DNA from: Notolepis coatsorum
Taxonomy: Eukaryota; Chordata; Actinopteri; Aulopiformes; Paralepididae
DNA: 64,000 nt
NCBI GenBank assembly: GCA_963971535.1
Contig: OZ020589.1
Span: 83,042,860-83,106,859, forward strand
Reading direction: 5' to 3'
Positions 54,675 to 64,000 of the stretch are shown here, one piece after another. The notes under the pieces are model-generated. The model was not told the DNA's origin, searched no databases, and saw only the letters and a list, made by a program, of their open reading frames with translations. Position 1 is the first letter of the stretch. Every line of letters begins with the position of its first letter. Both the position numbers and the translations under genes were made by a program.

Positions 54675-55799
54675 GGATAGGGTACCGTTTACCTCCACCA
54701 TCTGTTCCCTCCCCTCAAGGTAGGATTGCATCCAGCTCACTGATAGACTATCAAAACCAATTGCTTTTAGCTTGTCAATCAGAATGGAGTGATTGACCGT
54801 GTCAAAGGCCTTTTGTAGGTCCAGCATGACCATGCCGCAGTATTTGCCTGCGTCCACCTCTTGTTTGATGTGGTCATTCAAATAGAGAAGGCATGTGTCA
54901 GTGGAGTGGGATGTTCTGAAGCCAGATTGGAATTCGTAGATTAGATTTTTTTCCGCTAGGTACTTTTCGACCTGTTCGTAGACTATTTTTTCCATGACTT
55001 TCGAGATGGAGGTGAGAATAGAAACAGGGCGGTAGTTGCCTGGGTCTAATTTGCTGCCCTTTTTGTGCAGAGGGGTCACCCTCGCAATTTTGAAGTCCTT
55101 GGGGACGTGTCCCTGTTTTATGGAGAGGTTTATTATGTGTGTGATGATTGGTGTGATGGCGGCTGCTGAGTCTCTGAGGAATTTGGAGGGGATGTTGTCA
55201 TGGCCAGTGGCCTTGTTAGGTTGGAGGGCGCTCAGTTTATTGAGTACCTCATCTGTTGTTACCATTTCCAGCTTGAAGTCGTCCTTGCGGACCCCTAGGT
55301 TTTTGTAGTAAGCTACTATGTGTTCTACCCCATAAAGCCCTGAGTGGGAGGGTAGTTTGTTTACCAGTGTTGTGGCTATGTTTGTGAAGAAAATGTTTAA
55401 GTAATTGGCTACATCCAGCTTGTCTGTGATGAGCGTGTTGTCCGTTTTTATGTTTATGTTTGAGAATCTGGTTTTAAGTTTTTTACTGCATCCTAGTTGA
55501 TTATTGAGTAATTTCCAAAGTTCACGTGGTTTGTTTTTGTTTTCCTCAGTTTTGTCATTGATGAAATTCTTTTTTGCAGTTTTGATCATGGAGTTTACGT
55601 CGTTTCTTAGTCTGTTTCTTTCTAGTTTGAGTTCAGTCACGTGGGCTTGGAGTTCACTGCTCGTGCTTTTAGTAAGCTTTGACTGACTTTTACGAAACTC
55701 AGAGCATTTTTTGTCTCTGGTTTTCATAGCGGCCAGTATTTCGGAGTGCATCCACGGCTCAGCGCGATTTTTTACCCTGGTGGTTCTTAGGGGGGCCAT
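54675..55799 (-). CDS. LINE RT, N-terminal part and linker
   Basis: Linker APLRTTRVKNRAEPWMHSEI with a Lys/Arg-rich coiled segment, then ATGHDNIPSKFLRDS, ARVTPLHKKG, NYRPVSILTSISKVMEKIV, FQSGFRTSHSTDTCLL, palm motif A MVMLDLQKAFDTVNHSIL and YLEGREQMVEVNG. The frame runs on to 54597, but past the C-run it is the wrong frame. It joins the downstream FADD frame if the C-run length changes. Confidence 0.88.
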
Positions 55800-55804
55800 G
55801 TCGT

Positions 55805-56545
55805 TTAGTATTGCTGAGAATTTGGTTTTGAAACCAAGCCATGTTCATCTGACCAGTCCAGACTCTCCAGTTCAAGGTTGAAGGCCTCGCTAGAGTAGGT
55901 TTTGAGGTCTCTAGATGTGACTGTTTTGTGGCAGCCAGCCTTTTGTTTTAGTTTTTTTCGGGTACAGAATATCATATAATGATCACTTAACCCACATGCT
56001 ATAACCCCTTTATTTGAGATCTTGGACTTGTCGGAGGTCAGAATGAGGTCAATGGTAGTCTGAGTTGATTCACATACACGTGTGGGTTGGGTGATTAGCT
56101 GGCTGAGGCCATGCAGATCACAAAACCTACTGAAGGCCTTGAAGACGGGTGCATCTTTTCGTTGCATATCCGTGTTCCAGTCTCCAATAAGAATTTTGTC
56201 TACATCCTCAACTCCAGCTAAACACCCATCCAGTGTATCATAAAAGCCACTATGATCTGGCGGCCTGTAGACTGTGCCAACCAGTAGGGATTTCGCCCTT
56301 TCGAATAGGATTTCCACCCATACAGTTTCAATTGATTTATGATTCAGGTCATTTCTGTTGATGAATTTGGTGTCCTTGTGTATGTACATACAGACACCAC
56401 CTCCATGTTTGTTCCTATCATTCCTGATTATTGAGTAGTTCTCAATCTCTATCTCTGGATCTTTTACAGAATCGTCGAGCTTAGTTTCTGAGAAGCACAG
56501 TATGTTTGCCTTACCATTTATGAATATTTGTTTGATTTCATCCAA
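55805..56545 (-). CDS. LINE APE-type endonuclease
   Basis: Motifs in order: ILCFSETKLDDSV (catalytic Glu), RNDRNKHGGGVCMYI, VWVEI, GTVYRPPDHSGFYDTL, ILIGDWNTDM (Asp/Asn), DLILTS and CGLSDHYMIFC (catalytic Asp-His). It nicks target DNA for target-primed reverse transcription. The first Met is at 56545. The frame ends at 55805 after a shift near 55840; the correct frame (KFSAILNDMAPLRTT) leads directly into the RT linker. Confidence 0.85.
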   Translation of the reverse strand: MDEIKQIFINGKANILCFSETKLDDSVKDPEIEIENYSIIRNDRNKHGGGVCMYIHKDTKFINRNDLNHKSIETVWVEILFERAKSLLVGTVYRPPDHSGFYDTLDGCLAGVEDVDKILIGDWNTDMQRKDAPVFKAFSRFCDLHGLSQLITQPTRVCESTQTTIDLILTSDKSKISNKGVIACGLSDHYMIFCTRKKLKQKAGCHKTVTSRDLKTYSSEAFNLELESLDWSDEHGLVSKPNSQQY

Positions 56546-56606
56546 TTTGTTTTTTAAGCTGTTAATGTTAATGTGAAAAATGTTCAGTCCATTGGCGTTG
56601 GTTATT

Positions 56607-57461
56607 TCATTGATGTTGGCAGGTTCGAAGTATTGTTCGTTTGTGATCTGTTCCTCTGTGTTGTTGTGGGTGGGAAGGGGGGAGGGGGGGGGTCGGGTCC
56701 CGCGCCGTGCTGGAACAACAAAGAAGGGGGGAGGGGGGGGTCGGGTCCCGCGCCGTGCTGGAACAACAAAGGAGGGGGGATGGGGGGGTCGGGTCCCGCG
56801 CCGTGCTGGAACAACAAAGGACTCGTTCCTGGTTGTTTTCGTTGTTAGCTCTGCTAGCTAGCCGGCTATTGGGCGTTGAGATGTTTACATCCCGCGTCGA
56901 GATGGTCGTCATGGTTTCGACCCTCGGTTCACCTCCTCTCGTCACTGCCTCACGTGTGCTCGTCTGCTGTGGCGTCATTGGGGGAGCTTCGCCGCCCGCG
57001 CTGTGGATGTAGCCACAGGTTGCGTTGTTGATGCTGTTGGTCGCGATGGGAACCTCCATCGCTTCTTGCTGTAGTCTCTGGTTCCGTGTCATTACGGGAC
57101 CAGGGTTCTGATGTATGTCACCCGACATGAGCAGATATAATAAAAACATTGATCTCTTATTACACTTGCCTGCCGGGGGTAATTTCTTTCGTTCCGGATT
57201 TGCAGTAAGTACTGCGTGGATCGCCGTGGCTCCGAAGGCTGGATGTTTCCTCTCCGTGCCCGTTAACAAGTAGAAGTCGCAATGGGACTGCTGATTTACG
57301 TTTTCGCTACCCTCCACTTCTGTCTGGAGTTGCTGCTTGAGTTGTGAATTCAGGTACAAATCCATAATCCACAGGAGGGAAAGTAGAAAATGCGCAAAGT
57401 ACTTTTTTGTTGTTGCTCTGTTGCGTTGGTTACGGGAGCTACGTAAAATGCGACCGTCCAT
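56607..57461 (-). CDS. LINE ORF1-like region with a 2A-like motif
   Basis: 284 codons. A hydrophobic stretch (FLLSLLWIMDLYL, 25-37) and LLYLLMSGDIHQNPGP (107-122) match the 2A-like consensus D(V/I)xxNPGP with the usual Leu-rich lead; codons for the motif are at 57096-57119. In APE-type LINEs such N-terminal 2A-like sequences are known. Downstream is Thr/Ser-rich with no RRM or PHD finger, then a 16-residue block CCSSTARDPTPPSPLL repeated three times (56690-56830) from a G-rich 48-bp unit. A stop separates it from the endonuclease. Confidence 0.75.
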   Translation of the reverse strand: MDGRILRSSRNQRNRATTKKYFAHFLLSLLWIMDLYLNSQLKQQLQTEVEGSENVNQQSHCDFYLLTGTERKHPAFGATAIHAVLTANPERKKLPPAGKCNKRSMFLLYLLMSGDIHQNPGPVMTRNQRLQQEAMEVPIATNSINNATCGYIHSAGGEAPPMTPQQTSTREAVTRGGEPRVETMTTISTRDVNISTPNSRLASRANNENNQERVLCCSSTARDPTPPSPLLCCSSTARDPTPPSPLLCCSSTARDPTPPLPPSHPQQHRGTDHKRTILRTCQHQ

Positions 57462-58518
57462 GTTGAAGCCGGATGTGAACTGTGTTACATCCCAATGTAT
57501 GTGCTTCCCCAGTGTGTCTTGTTCTCCATTTTGTTTCCTCCCTCCAGCCAGAACCCGTCCTCCACCATTGGTCCTTGCTAGGCCTGCCCTTCCATTAGCA
57601 GCACAGCACCGATTGGTGGATGGGTTTCAAGACTCCAAGACTCAATCAGTAACCATCACCCACCACCCAATCATGGATCACCACACACCTGTTAAAACAT
57701 GGCTTCTCACTTCAGTGTCTCTCTCTCTCTCTGGCATGAGGCTAGGCCTAGTGATACTTTGTGACATTGACTTTGATACTATTGCATTTGTTTATTGGCC
57801 TTTGTGTTTTTGGAAATTGCCTTGTGTGTGTATGGCCACAGAGAGAGCATTGTTAGCTTTAGATTGTTTTGTATATATTTTGCCATTCTTGTCTGTACCA
57901 TTAGTTCAAGTTTCAAGTTCAAGTTTCTTTATTGGTTGTCATACAGAAGTACAGAATACTTTTATACTAAATGCTTCTTTCTGTTTCACTCCAGAGACTG
58001 TGCTAGGCAAAAATAGATAATAAAATAAGTATATCAAGTATAAAATAGAAGTCAAGTACGTAGACAAACATTTTCAGTATATACATATATATACAATGCT
58101 CTATGTAGAGTAGAAGTAACTGAGTTACCATACAATATACTATACAGTGCAAAGCAGAAGTGGGATGAGGTACAATTTAGGTACAATATAATTTACAGTA
58201 AGGTGTAATGAGGTATGGATTGTAGTGCAAATTCTTTACTGATAAATATAAAGTATGCTTAGGTGTACTAAAGTGGTTAAAGTGGGTGCTGCAGTGAGTT
58301 GTACAGTATGTTTAAAGTGAGTGTGTGCGTGTGGATGTGTGTCCTGTGAGTGCATTTGATGGTTGTTACATAGTGTTATTGTTCGTTGAGCATCCTGATG
58401 GCCTGGGGATAAAAGCTTCTTCTGAGTCTTTCTGTGCTTGCCATGAGACTCCTCTATCGCTTGCCTGACCACAGCAGTTCAAAGAGGCAGTTGTTTGGGT
58501 GGCTCGAGTCTTTGATAA

Positions 58519-58716
58519 TTATTTTAGCCTTGCCCATTGTTGCCCAGCCTTGTTGTAAATGCCCTGAAGAGTGGGAAGCCCCCCTCCAATTGTGCATTCG
58601 GCTGAGCGGGCCACTCTCTGAAATCTGCTACGGTCTTGTGCGGTGCTATTCCCAAACCAGGAGGTGATATTGCCAGTCAGTATGCTCTCTATTGTGCATG
58701 AGTAGAAGTTCTTAAG
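58519..58716 (-). pseudogene. RT C-terminal tail, cut off by the inserted L2 fragment
   Basis: Minus strand: [20 protein letters not shown], then [20 protein letters not shown] and [12 protein letters not shown], the C-terminal continuation of the RT at 58984-60042. Degenerate beyond that. Confidence 0.8.
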
Positions 58717-58978
58717 CTTTCGCCGTCGACTAAAGACGCACTTCTTCAACCATTATCTGAATTAAAAAAAAAAAAAAAAAAAAAAAAATCTAACCCTAAC
58801 TAACCGTACTGTCATGCACTTGTCCTAATAAACTAACCTACACTGTAGCACTCAACACTTTGATGAACATTGTTGCTCAGCTGATAGAGTTGTGCCCTTC
58901 CTGATGGCTTGTCGTACAGAACTTGTAAGTCGCTTTGGATAAAAGCGTCAGCTAAATGACTAAATGTAAATGTAAATG
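58717..58978 (+). mobile_element. L2-type 3' end with (TAAATG)n tail, 5-bp TSD
   Basis: TTAAG at 58712-58716 and 58979-58983. Starts with the end of an L2 ORF (THFFNHYLN-like), then an A-run, and ends GTCGCTTTGGATAAAAGCGT, CAGCTAAATGACTAAATG(TAAATG)n, the conserved 3' stem-loop and tail shared by fish L2 LINEs and their SINEs. Confidence 0.85.
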
Positions 58979-58983
58979 TTAAG

Positions 58984-60042
58984 GATCTTCTGACTGACTT
59001 GGAACTTCCTTAGGCGTCTGAGGAAGTAGAGGCGTTTCCGTGCCTTCTTCACAACACTGTCAATGTGTGAGGTCCATGTCAAGTCCTCGGATATGTGGAC
59101 TCCGAGGTACTTAAAACTGTTCACTCTCTCAACCGGTGCCCCGTCGATGCTGAGGGGGCTGTAGTCCCTGACCCCCGACCTCCTAAAGTCCACAATCATC
59201 TCCTTTGTTTTGCTGACTTTCAGGGAGAGGCTGTTCTCTTGGCACCATCCCGCTAGAACCTTGACCTCCTCCAGGTAGGCCCTCTCGTCGTTTGCAGAGA
59301 TCAGGCCCACCACTACTGTGTCGTCAGCAAATTTGATGATTGTGTTGTTGTTCCGCTGTGCCACACAGTCATGTGTGTACACGGAGTAGAGGAGGGGACT
59401 CAGAACACAGCCCTGGGGGGCCCCTATGTTGAGAGTGATGGATGAGGAGGTGCAGTTGCCTGCTCTCACCACCTGGGGTCTGCCCGTCAGGAAGTCCAAG
59501 ACCCACTGGCAGAGGTCATAGTTCAAGCCCAGGTCCCTGAGCTTGGCTATGAGTTTGGAGGGGACTATGGTATTGAATGCTGAGCTGTAGTCGATGAACA
59601 GCATTCTCACATAGTTCCCCTGCCTCTTGTCCAGGTGTGATGCTGCTGTGTGCAGCACATGGGCTATGGCGTCCTCCGTGGACCTGTTGGGGCGGTATGC
59701 AAATTGCAGGGGGTCCAGGTTGATGGGGAGGGAGGAGCAGATGTAGCCCTTCACTAGCTTCTCAAAGCACTTCATGGCTATGGAGGTGAGAGCTACAGGG
59801 CGGTAGTCGTTGAGGCAAGCAGGCTTGGATGTTTTGGGTACAGGGATAATAGTGGAATTCTTCAGACAGGTGGGGATGACAGCCTGTTCCAAGGACAGGT
59901 TAAATATGTCAGTGAATACCGGGGTCAGTTGGTCGGCACAGACTTTTAGGACGCGGCCGGGGATACCGTCCGGTCCTGCTGCCTTCCTGATATTCACTTT
60001 CTTGAAGGTCCTCCTCACCTCATGTTCTGTTAACCTGAACAC
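58984..60042 (-). CDS. LINE reverse transcriptase, second copy
   Basis: Open from Met at 60042 through the same RT blocks as 15952-17346: [47 protein letters not shown] and [11 protein letters not shown]. The frame is cut after KFQVSQKIL by the insertion at 58978. Close in sequence to the first copy, with several replacements. Confidence 0.88.
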
Positions 60043-60052
60043 TGAGTCTCCA

Positions 60053-60957
60053 TCAGCAGTGTACGGATTTGTCTACCCAGGGTTTTTGGTTTGGGTAAAC
60101 TCTAATTGTGGTAGTGGGGATTGTTTCTTCCACCAAAGTACAGACAAAGTCCAGCACTGTCTCCGTGTAGTCATTAATGTTATCTGTGTTCTCTCGGAAC
60201 ACCCCCCAGTCTGTACACTCAAGTGCAGCCTGTAGCGTTTCCTCTGATCCCACAGTCCATTTCTGCACCTCTCGCGAGACTACCGGCGCGATTTTAAGAC
60301 TTATATTTTGGGAGGAGGAAGATAGCGTTATGATCAGATTTGCCGAAACCACTGGCAGAATAAGATTTGTAACCACACTTAAATTGCGAGTAACAATGGT
60401 CTAAAATATTACCGCCTCTGGTGTTACAAGTCACATGCTGGTAGAAGTCTGGCCAGATTGGCGCTATTGAAATCACCCACAACCACAATAGCAGCGTCAA
60501 TATTCGCTGCTTGGATTCTATTTACCTCGTCATGAAGCTTCGAGAGCGCATTGCCTGTGTTTGCTTGTGGTGGAATATACACTCCGATCAAGATGGCTAG
60601 CAATATACTGGGTAGTGGCTTTCAGTGTCGCCTGGCTCGCAGTCTGTTTCGGACGCCGGCTCTCCTTCCTCCCCGCCTGGATCCTTTGTTGTTCCGTGGG
60701 TCGAATTGTCTGGTCCCATTGTCCTCAAGATCTCAGCGGGCCACTGTTGTTGTTCGGCGAGCTGATCCAGAGAGTAATCCAGTTGGTAAATTTCCCGTAA
60801 TCCAATGTCTATGAGTGACTGACGGTCATACACATTAAATGCACCTACAGTTGGTACAAACAAAACTCTTAAAACTATAAATATTAACAAAAGTAAGCAC
60901 AGTCTCGACGGAGCGCACAGATAGGCAGCCGGTCTTAGCAGCGCCATCTTGTCATCA
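60053..60957 (-). pseudogene. LINE endonuclease remnants, second copy
   Basis: N-terminal hydrophobic segment LCLLLLIFIVLRVLFVPTVG (about 60930-60850), a fragment of endonuclease (GKSDHNAIFLLPKYK near 60340) and linker (QKPWVDKSV near 60070), with two large deletions and frameshifts. Confidence 0.75.
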
Positions 60958-61568
60958 TTATACTGTGTTTTTATCATTAACACTTTGAGAGCCAGTCTGT
61001 GTTTTCCTTTTTACCCCCTTGAATGCCCAAATCCACTCCAATGTTAACGTTAATATCGCCTAATCTATGTTTTAAATTATGGCTATGTGTCTAATCTGCC
61101 CGCCGCTTATCAAAGACTCATTTTCCAGTCAACATTGTCAAAGCAGATTGTTTTTTTATCGCTTCATTTCCGTTTGATAGCATTTTGAAAAGCACTCGTT
61201 TACCCGGAAAAAACAACCCATTCTATGATAATCGCCTTTTACTGGAATATTCTAGAACGTTGTCATTTGTCGGCCTATTTATGAATCGTTTTCAAATAAA
61301 CGCTAGATAATCGATAGATTATGTGTGCGCACGCACGCTCGTGCCGCGCGCTGATAATCGCTGCTCTTATTTCCTGATGGCTTTTACAGTCAAAACAGCC
61401 ATATCACATATAGGGGAAATGCTTATATATCCGTGAAAACGAGTCTGATTATCCTAAGACTGATAACATAGATTCCTTACCTGAGATCAGATGGTATCCA
61501 AATGGATTATTCCAATTCCTGATCACCATTCGAAAAAATCTATCATTGTATTGATCAACCGTGTATAC

Positions 61569-62474
61569 CAGGGGTGGGCAATTATTTTTCCCAGGGGGCC
61601 GAATGAGCAACTGAAAATATGTTGGGGGGCCGGGCCAAAATTCCAAACTCAATTATGCATAATATACATTTTATTTCTATATAAAAAGCAGTAAATGGCA
61701 TTGTTTTGACCCCTGGTAAGAGTGTATGTTATTATTTGGCAATTAAAAGGTGAGGTTAGCTTTCAAAAATATAATTTATTCAAATAGAATTTATTTCCAA
61801 AATGATAAACAAAATGTGAAACATTAATAAACAAAGGGCATTTTGAGTTTCATATACTATTGAAACAAGGATTTTCTTAGCTTTCTAAAGACATCACATC
61901 ATCTTATAGCAAAAATAAACAAGACATGTCACTGAACTGTGTAAAGAAAAGTGTCCCAGTTTTGTAGCCTTTTTTACTTTACATGCCTATATTAAACAGT
62001 TAATGTTTTCAGAACTGTGCAAAAAAAAGAAAAAAAAAATATCAAGTGTCCCATTTCACTTGTTATATTTCCACATTTTAGTGTTCTTCAGTTCTTTTTT
62101 TTTCATTCAGTGTGAGAAATCCAGTCTCTGTTGAGCTTTAACAAGTCCATCAAAGTCAGGTTGCATGTCTGAGGTGGAGATGCGAAGCACAGCTGCCAGA
62201 TGTTCATCAGTGAGAGAGGATCTGTACCTGGACTTGGTAAACGTCATGACTGAGAATGTCTGTTCACATATGTAGGTGGATCCAAAGATAACCAACATCT
62301 TCTGAGCATGTCTCCTAAGCGTATATTGTGCGTGTGAACGTTGACATAAAAAGAAAAAAAAATATATATATATTTTTTTTTATTTTTTTGCTATTTCTTT
62401 TTATTATCATGTAATCTTTCGCGGGCCGGTCAGAATCATCCCGTGGCCCGCGGGCCGTACAATGCCCAGGTCTG
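61569..62474 (-). mobile_element. Internally deleted hAT element, 906 bp, second copy
   Basis: Reverse orientation relative to 269-1198. Ends CAGGGGTGGGCA and CAGACCTGGGCA (inverted). TSD GTGTATAC (61561-61568) versus GGGTATAC (62475-62482), 7 of 8. Confidence 0.88.
62107..62298 (-). pseudogene. hAT transposase C-terminal remnant, second copy
   Basis: 63 codons with the same CEQTFSVM and SLTDEHLAAVLRI segments as 470-661. A Leu to Ile change after MLV is visible. Catalytic core absent. Confidence 0.8.
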
Positions 62475-63128
62475 GGGTATACAGTAGAACACATAATCCC
62501 CCCTGCTCTTCAGGCTCCGGAGTGATGCCGGTCGATGCCGGCTGCGTGAGTGAGACGTAAAATGTGGAGTCAGAAATCCTTCCTCCCATTCACTTTCATT
62601 GAGTCCAATCCAAAAGGGTGATTTACCATCTGGGAGACGATAGGGGGCGCTTTATTTACATCTGAGCGCCTGGGGTGACTGGATCTCCAACGGTAGGCTC
62701 GCTTGATGCAATATGATTTCAGATCGCTAATAAAAAAATAAACGAATAAAACGAATATTCTCGTGAGTGGGCATTCAACCCGGGGGGTAATAACACGAGT
62801 TACTCGTGGGTGGCATTCAAAGTGTTAATGTGTTTTTCTCTCTTTTCAGGAAGCACAGATGGGGTGAGCTGCCATTTCATTTGGATATTGTTTTCTCCTG
62901 TTTTGGTTAGGTAAGGGTAGTTTAGGTAATGTAATTTCTTTTACCATAGATTAGGTTGGTTTATTTGGAGAATAGTGGTGTTTGTTTGTTGTTTTGGCCT
63001 TGGCTCACCCTGTGCTTCCTTTGCATTTAACAATAAATATCCTTGTCTTTACAAACGTGGTCCATCATTTCTTTCAACCAACTGTTATGTTACAGCCCTT
63101 TACCCTTAGACCCACAGGGGTCGTAACA

Positions 63129-64000
63129 ACGGTGAACGTAGAATCTAAAAAAGATGGTAGCAGTTCTTGATGAATTGAAGTTACTTGGAGATTTACGTTT
63201 AAGAACAGAAAAACGATATCAAAACATCCATTTAGAGACTCTCAAACACATCTTGCAGTATAATCAGAATGTATGTTTTACTTCCCATTTCCCCACATGG
63301 AACACACCTGATTGGATAAATTACATGCTGGTGGTCTAGTCCGACATCTAGTGGCTGAACGTCTATAGCAGCTTTAAATAGGTTTAAAAAATAATAATAA
63401 TAAAAAAAAGTATAATAATAATAAAATGAAAAATAAAATAAAAGGTGAACTATAATAACATTAACAAACACAGACACACACACCACTGGGTCATGAGCAC
63501 AACTTTGACAGAGAAAAGAAAGAAAGAAATGAACAGAATTAGAGGGTGAGGTTGATCTCAAGTCAGTGGCTACAGGTTTGGCATCGACATCTCCCCAGAG
63601 ATCTTTTACACGTATATTGTACATTAGGTTTTCAATTAATTATGAGTTTGTAAAATAAAATAATCCAAAACTAATCCAACAAACAACACAAGCGAGCAGT
63701 CAATGACAGACAGGTCCATGAGCGTTTTTTGTTTACTCTTCTGTTAGTTGTGTTGCAGCGCTACAGTAGTGGAGGCTACAGCCTTATCAACATAGTGCTG
63801 CCCTTCCTGGTTTAATAGCACAGTCTTCAGGTGCTCAGACTCAGCGATATACATATCTGTATGTCATGCATGTATTAAATGTCATGATTAGATTAGTTTA
63901 GATGATCTTATATCTGTATGTTGTGTATGTCATAAATGTCATGAATTGAAAATGGGGGACCCTGATGTAAACAAGACAAAAGTCTTTATTCCCCGTACCT
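63129..64000. other. Non-coding right edge
   Basis: AT-rich, with an (AAT)n-rich stretch near 63388-63445. A frame at 63154-63339 has no recognised features; it could be the start of an LTR-element interior, but no primer-binding site or gag motif is clear. Confidence 0.45.

Larger units (their letters stand above)
53500..57475 (-). mobile_element. Near-full-length LINE with a 2A-like peptide (CR1/Jockey superfamily)
   Basis: Minus orientation, 5' end near 57475. Order: ORF1-like region with a 2A motif, APE endonuclease, RT, then a 3' UTR containing AATGTACAGT repeats and a C-run (about 53640-53590). Motifs are well conserved; the visible lesions are a frameshift near 55840, one at the C-run 54666-54675, and a stop between the ORF1-like region and the endonuclease. 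The 3' boundary is uncertain. Confidence 0.8.
57905..60957 (-). mobile_element. L2/Jockey-type LINE, second copy (defective)
   Basis: Homologous to 15468-18958. It has lost about 340 bp at 60060 (linker) and about 340 bp at 60594 (endonuclease start), and carries a 262-bp insertion at 58717-58978. The 3' edge has AAGTTTCAAGTTCAAGTTTC repeats. Confidence 0.88.
60981..62824. mobile_element. piggyBac-like type 1 carrying a hAT insertion
   Basis: TTAA at 60977-60980 and 62825-62828; inverted ends CACTTTGAGAGCCA and CACTTTGAATGCCA. The body matches 34528-35461 on both sides of the hAT at 61569-62474, giving about 938 bp without it, close to the 934 bp of the uninterrupted copy. Confidence 0.85.
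57483..63128 (+). mobile_element. LTR-like unit with nested insertions (composite span)
   Basis: The left piece (57483-57904) begins TGTTACATCCC; the right piece (62829-63128) has AATAAA at 63032-63037 and ends CAGGGGTCGTAACA. The TGTTAC...GTAACA ends and the signal position fit a Gypsy-type LTR of about 0.75 kb. Between them are the LINE 57905-60957 and the piggyBac-like 60981-62824. No TSD seen; whether it is a solo LTR is uncertain. Confidence 0.45.

Noticed and set aside
63154-63339. Start of a gag gene after the LTR-like unit
   Set aside because: Only 61 codons, no Gag motifs, and no convincing primer-binding site next to 63128.

Overview
Vertebrate, almost certainly teleost, intergenic DNA built nearly entirely of transposable elements and tandem repeats. 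The taxon is inferred from the element mix: a Penelope-like element (PLE) with a GIY-YIG endonuclease, several L2/CR1/Jockey-type LINEs, many hAT and TTAA-flanked piggyBac-like elements, and long (CA)n, (GA)n and (CT)n arrays. The species cannot be told from the sequence. No host gene is certain. The best candidate is a short two-exon gene on the minus strand (4622 to 2090).

1-9800: a bidirectional minisatellite split by a small hAT derivative with a perfect 8-bp target-site duplication (TSD); the candidate two-exon gene with a promoter-like CpG-rich stretch in its intron; two joined LINE fragments, one holding a 14-unit in-frame 39-bp expansion; microsatellites; a piggyBac-like element.

9820-28223: a nested structure that can be unpicked by eye. 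A 5'-truncated PLE, flanked by a 14-bp direct repeat, is split by three insertions: a 4.05-kb hAT (8-bp TSD), a 3.5-kb L2/Jockey-type LINE, and a 7.26-kb hAT (8-bp TSD). The first hAT holds a LINE fragment that is itself split by a Mutator-like MITE (9-bp TSD). The second hAT holds an LTR element with Gag-like zinc knuckles and no visible pol. The PLE encodes an RT and a GIY-YIG domain, and its 3' region carries a hammerhead-like ribozyme core.

28224-32640: a SINE split by a palindromic MITE, another hAT (8-bp TSD), and LINE 3' ends.

32643-52703: a near-identical tandem duplication of about 10 kb. The copies differ by a 294-bp indel, a 500-bp indel, microsatellite lengths and very few substitutions. 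Each contains piggyBac-like elements, a solo LTR, LINE pieces, hAT MITEs and several tandem arrays. A very recent duplication or an assembly artefact (two haplotypes in series) are both possible.

52704-64000: a nearly full-length LINE whose first ORF has a 2A-like peptide, then an LTR-like unit interrupted by a second copy of the L2/Jockey-type LINE and by a piggyBac-like element that itself contains the small hAT derivative seen at the start of the window. The genes do not form a pathway; they are independent mobile elements with layered insertion histories.
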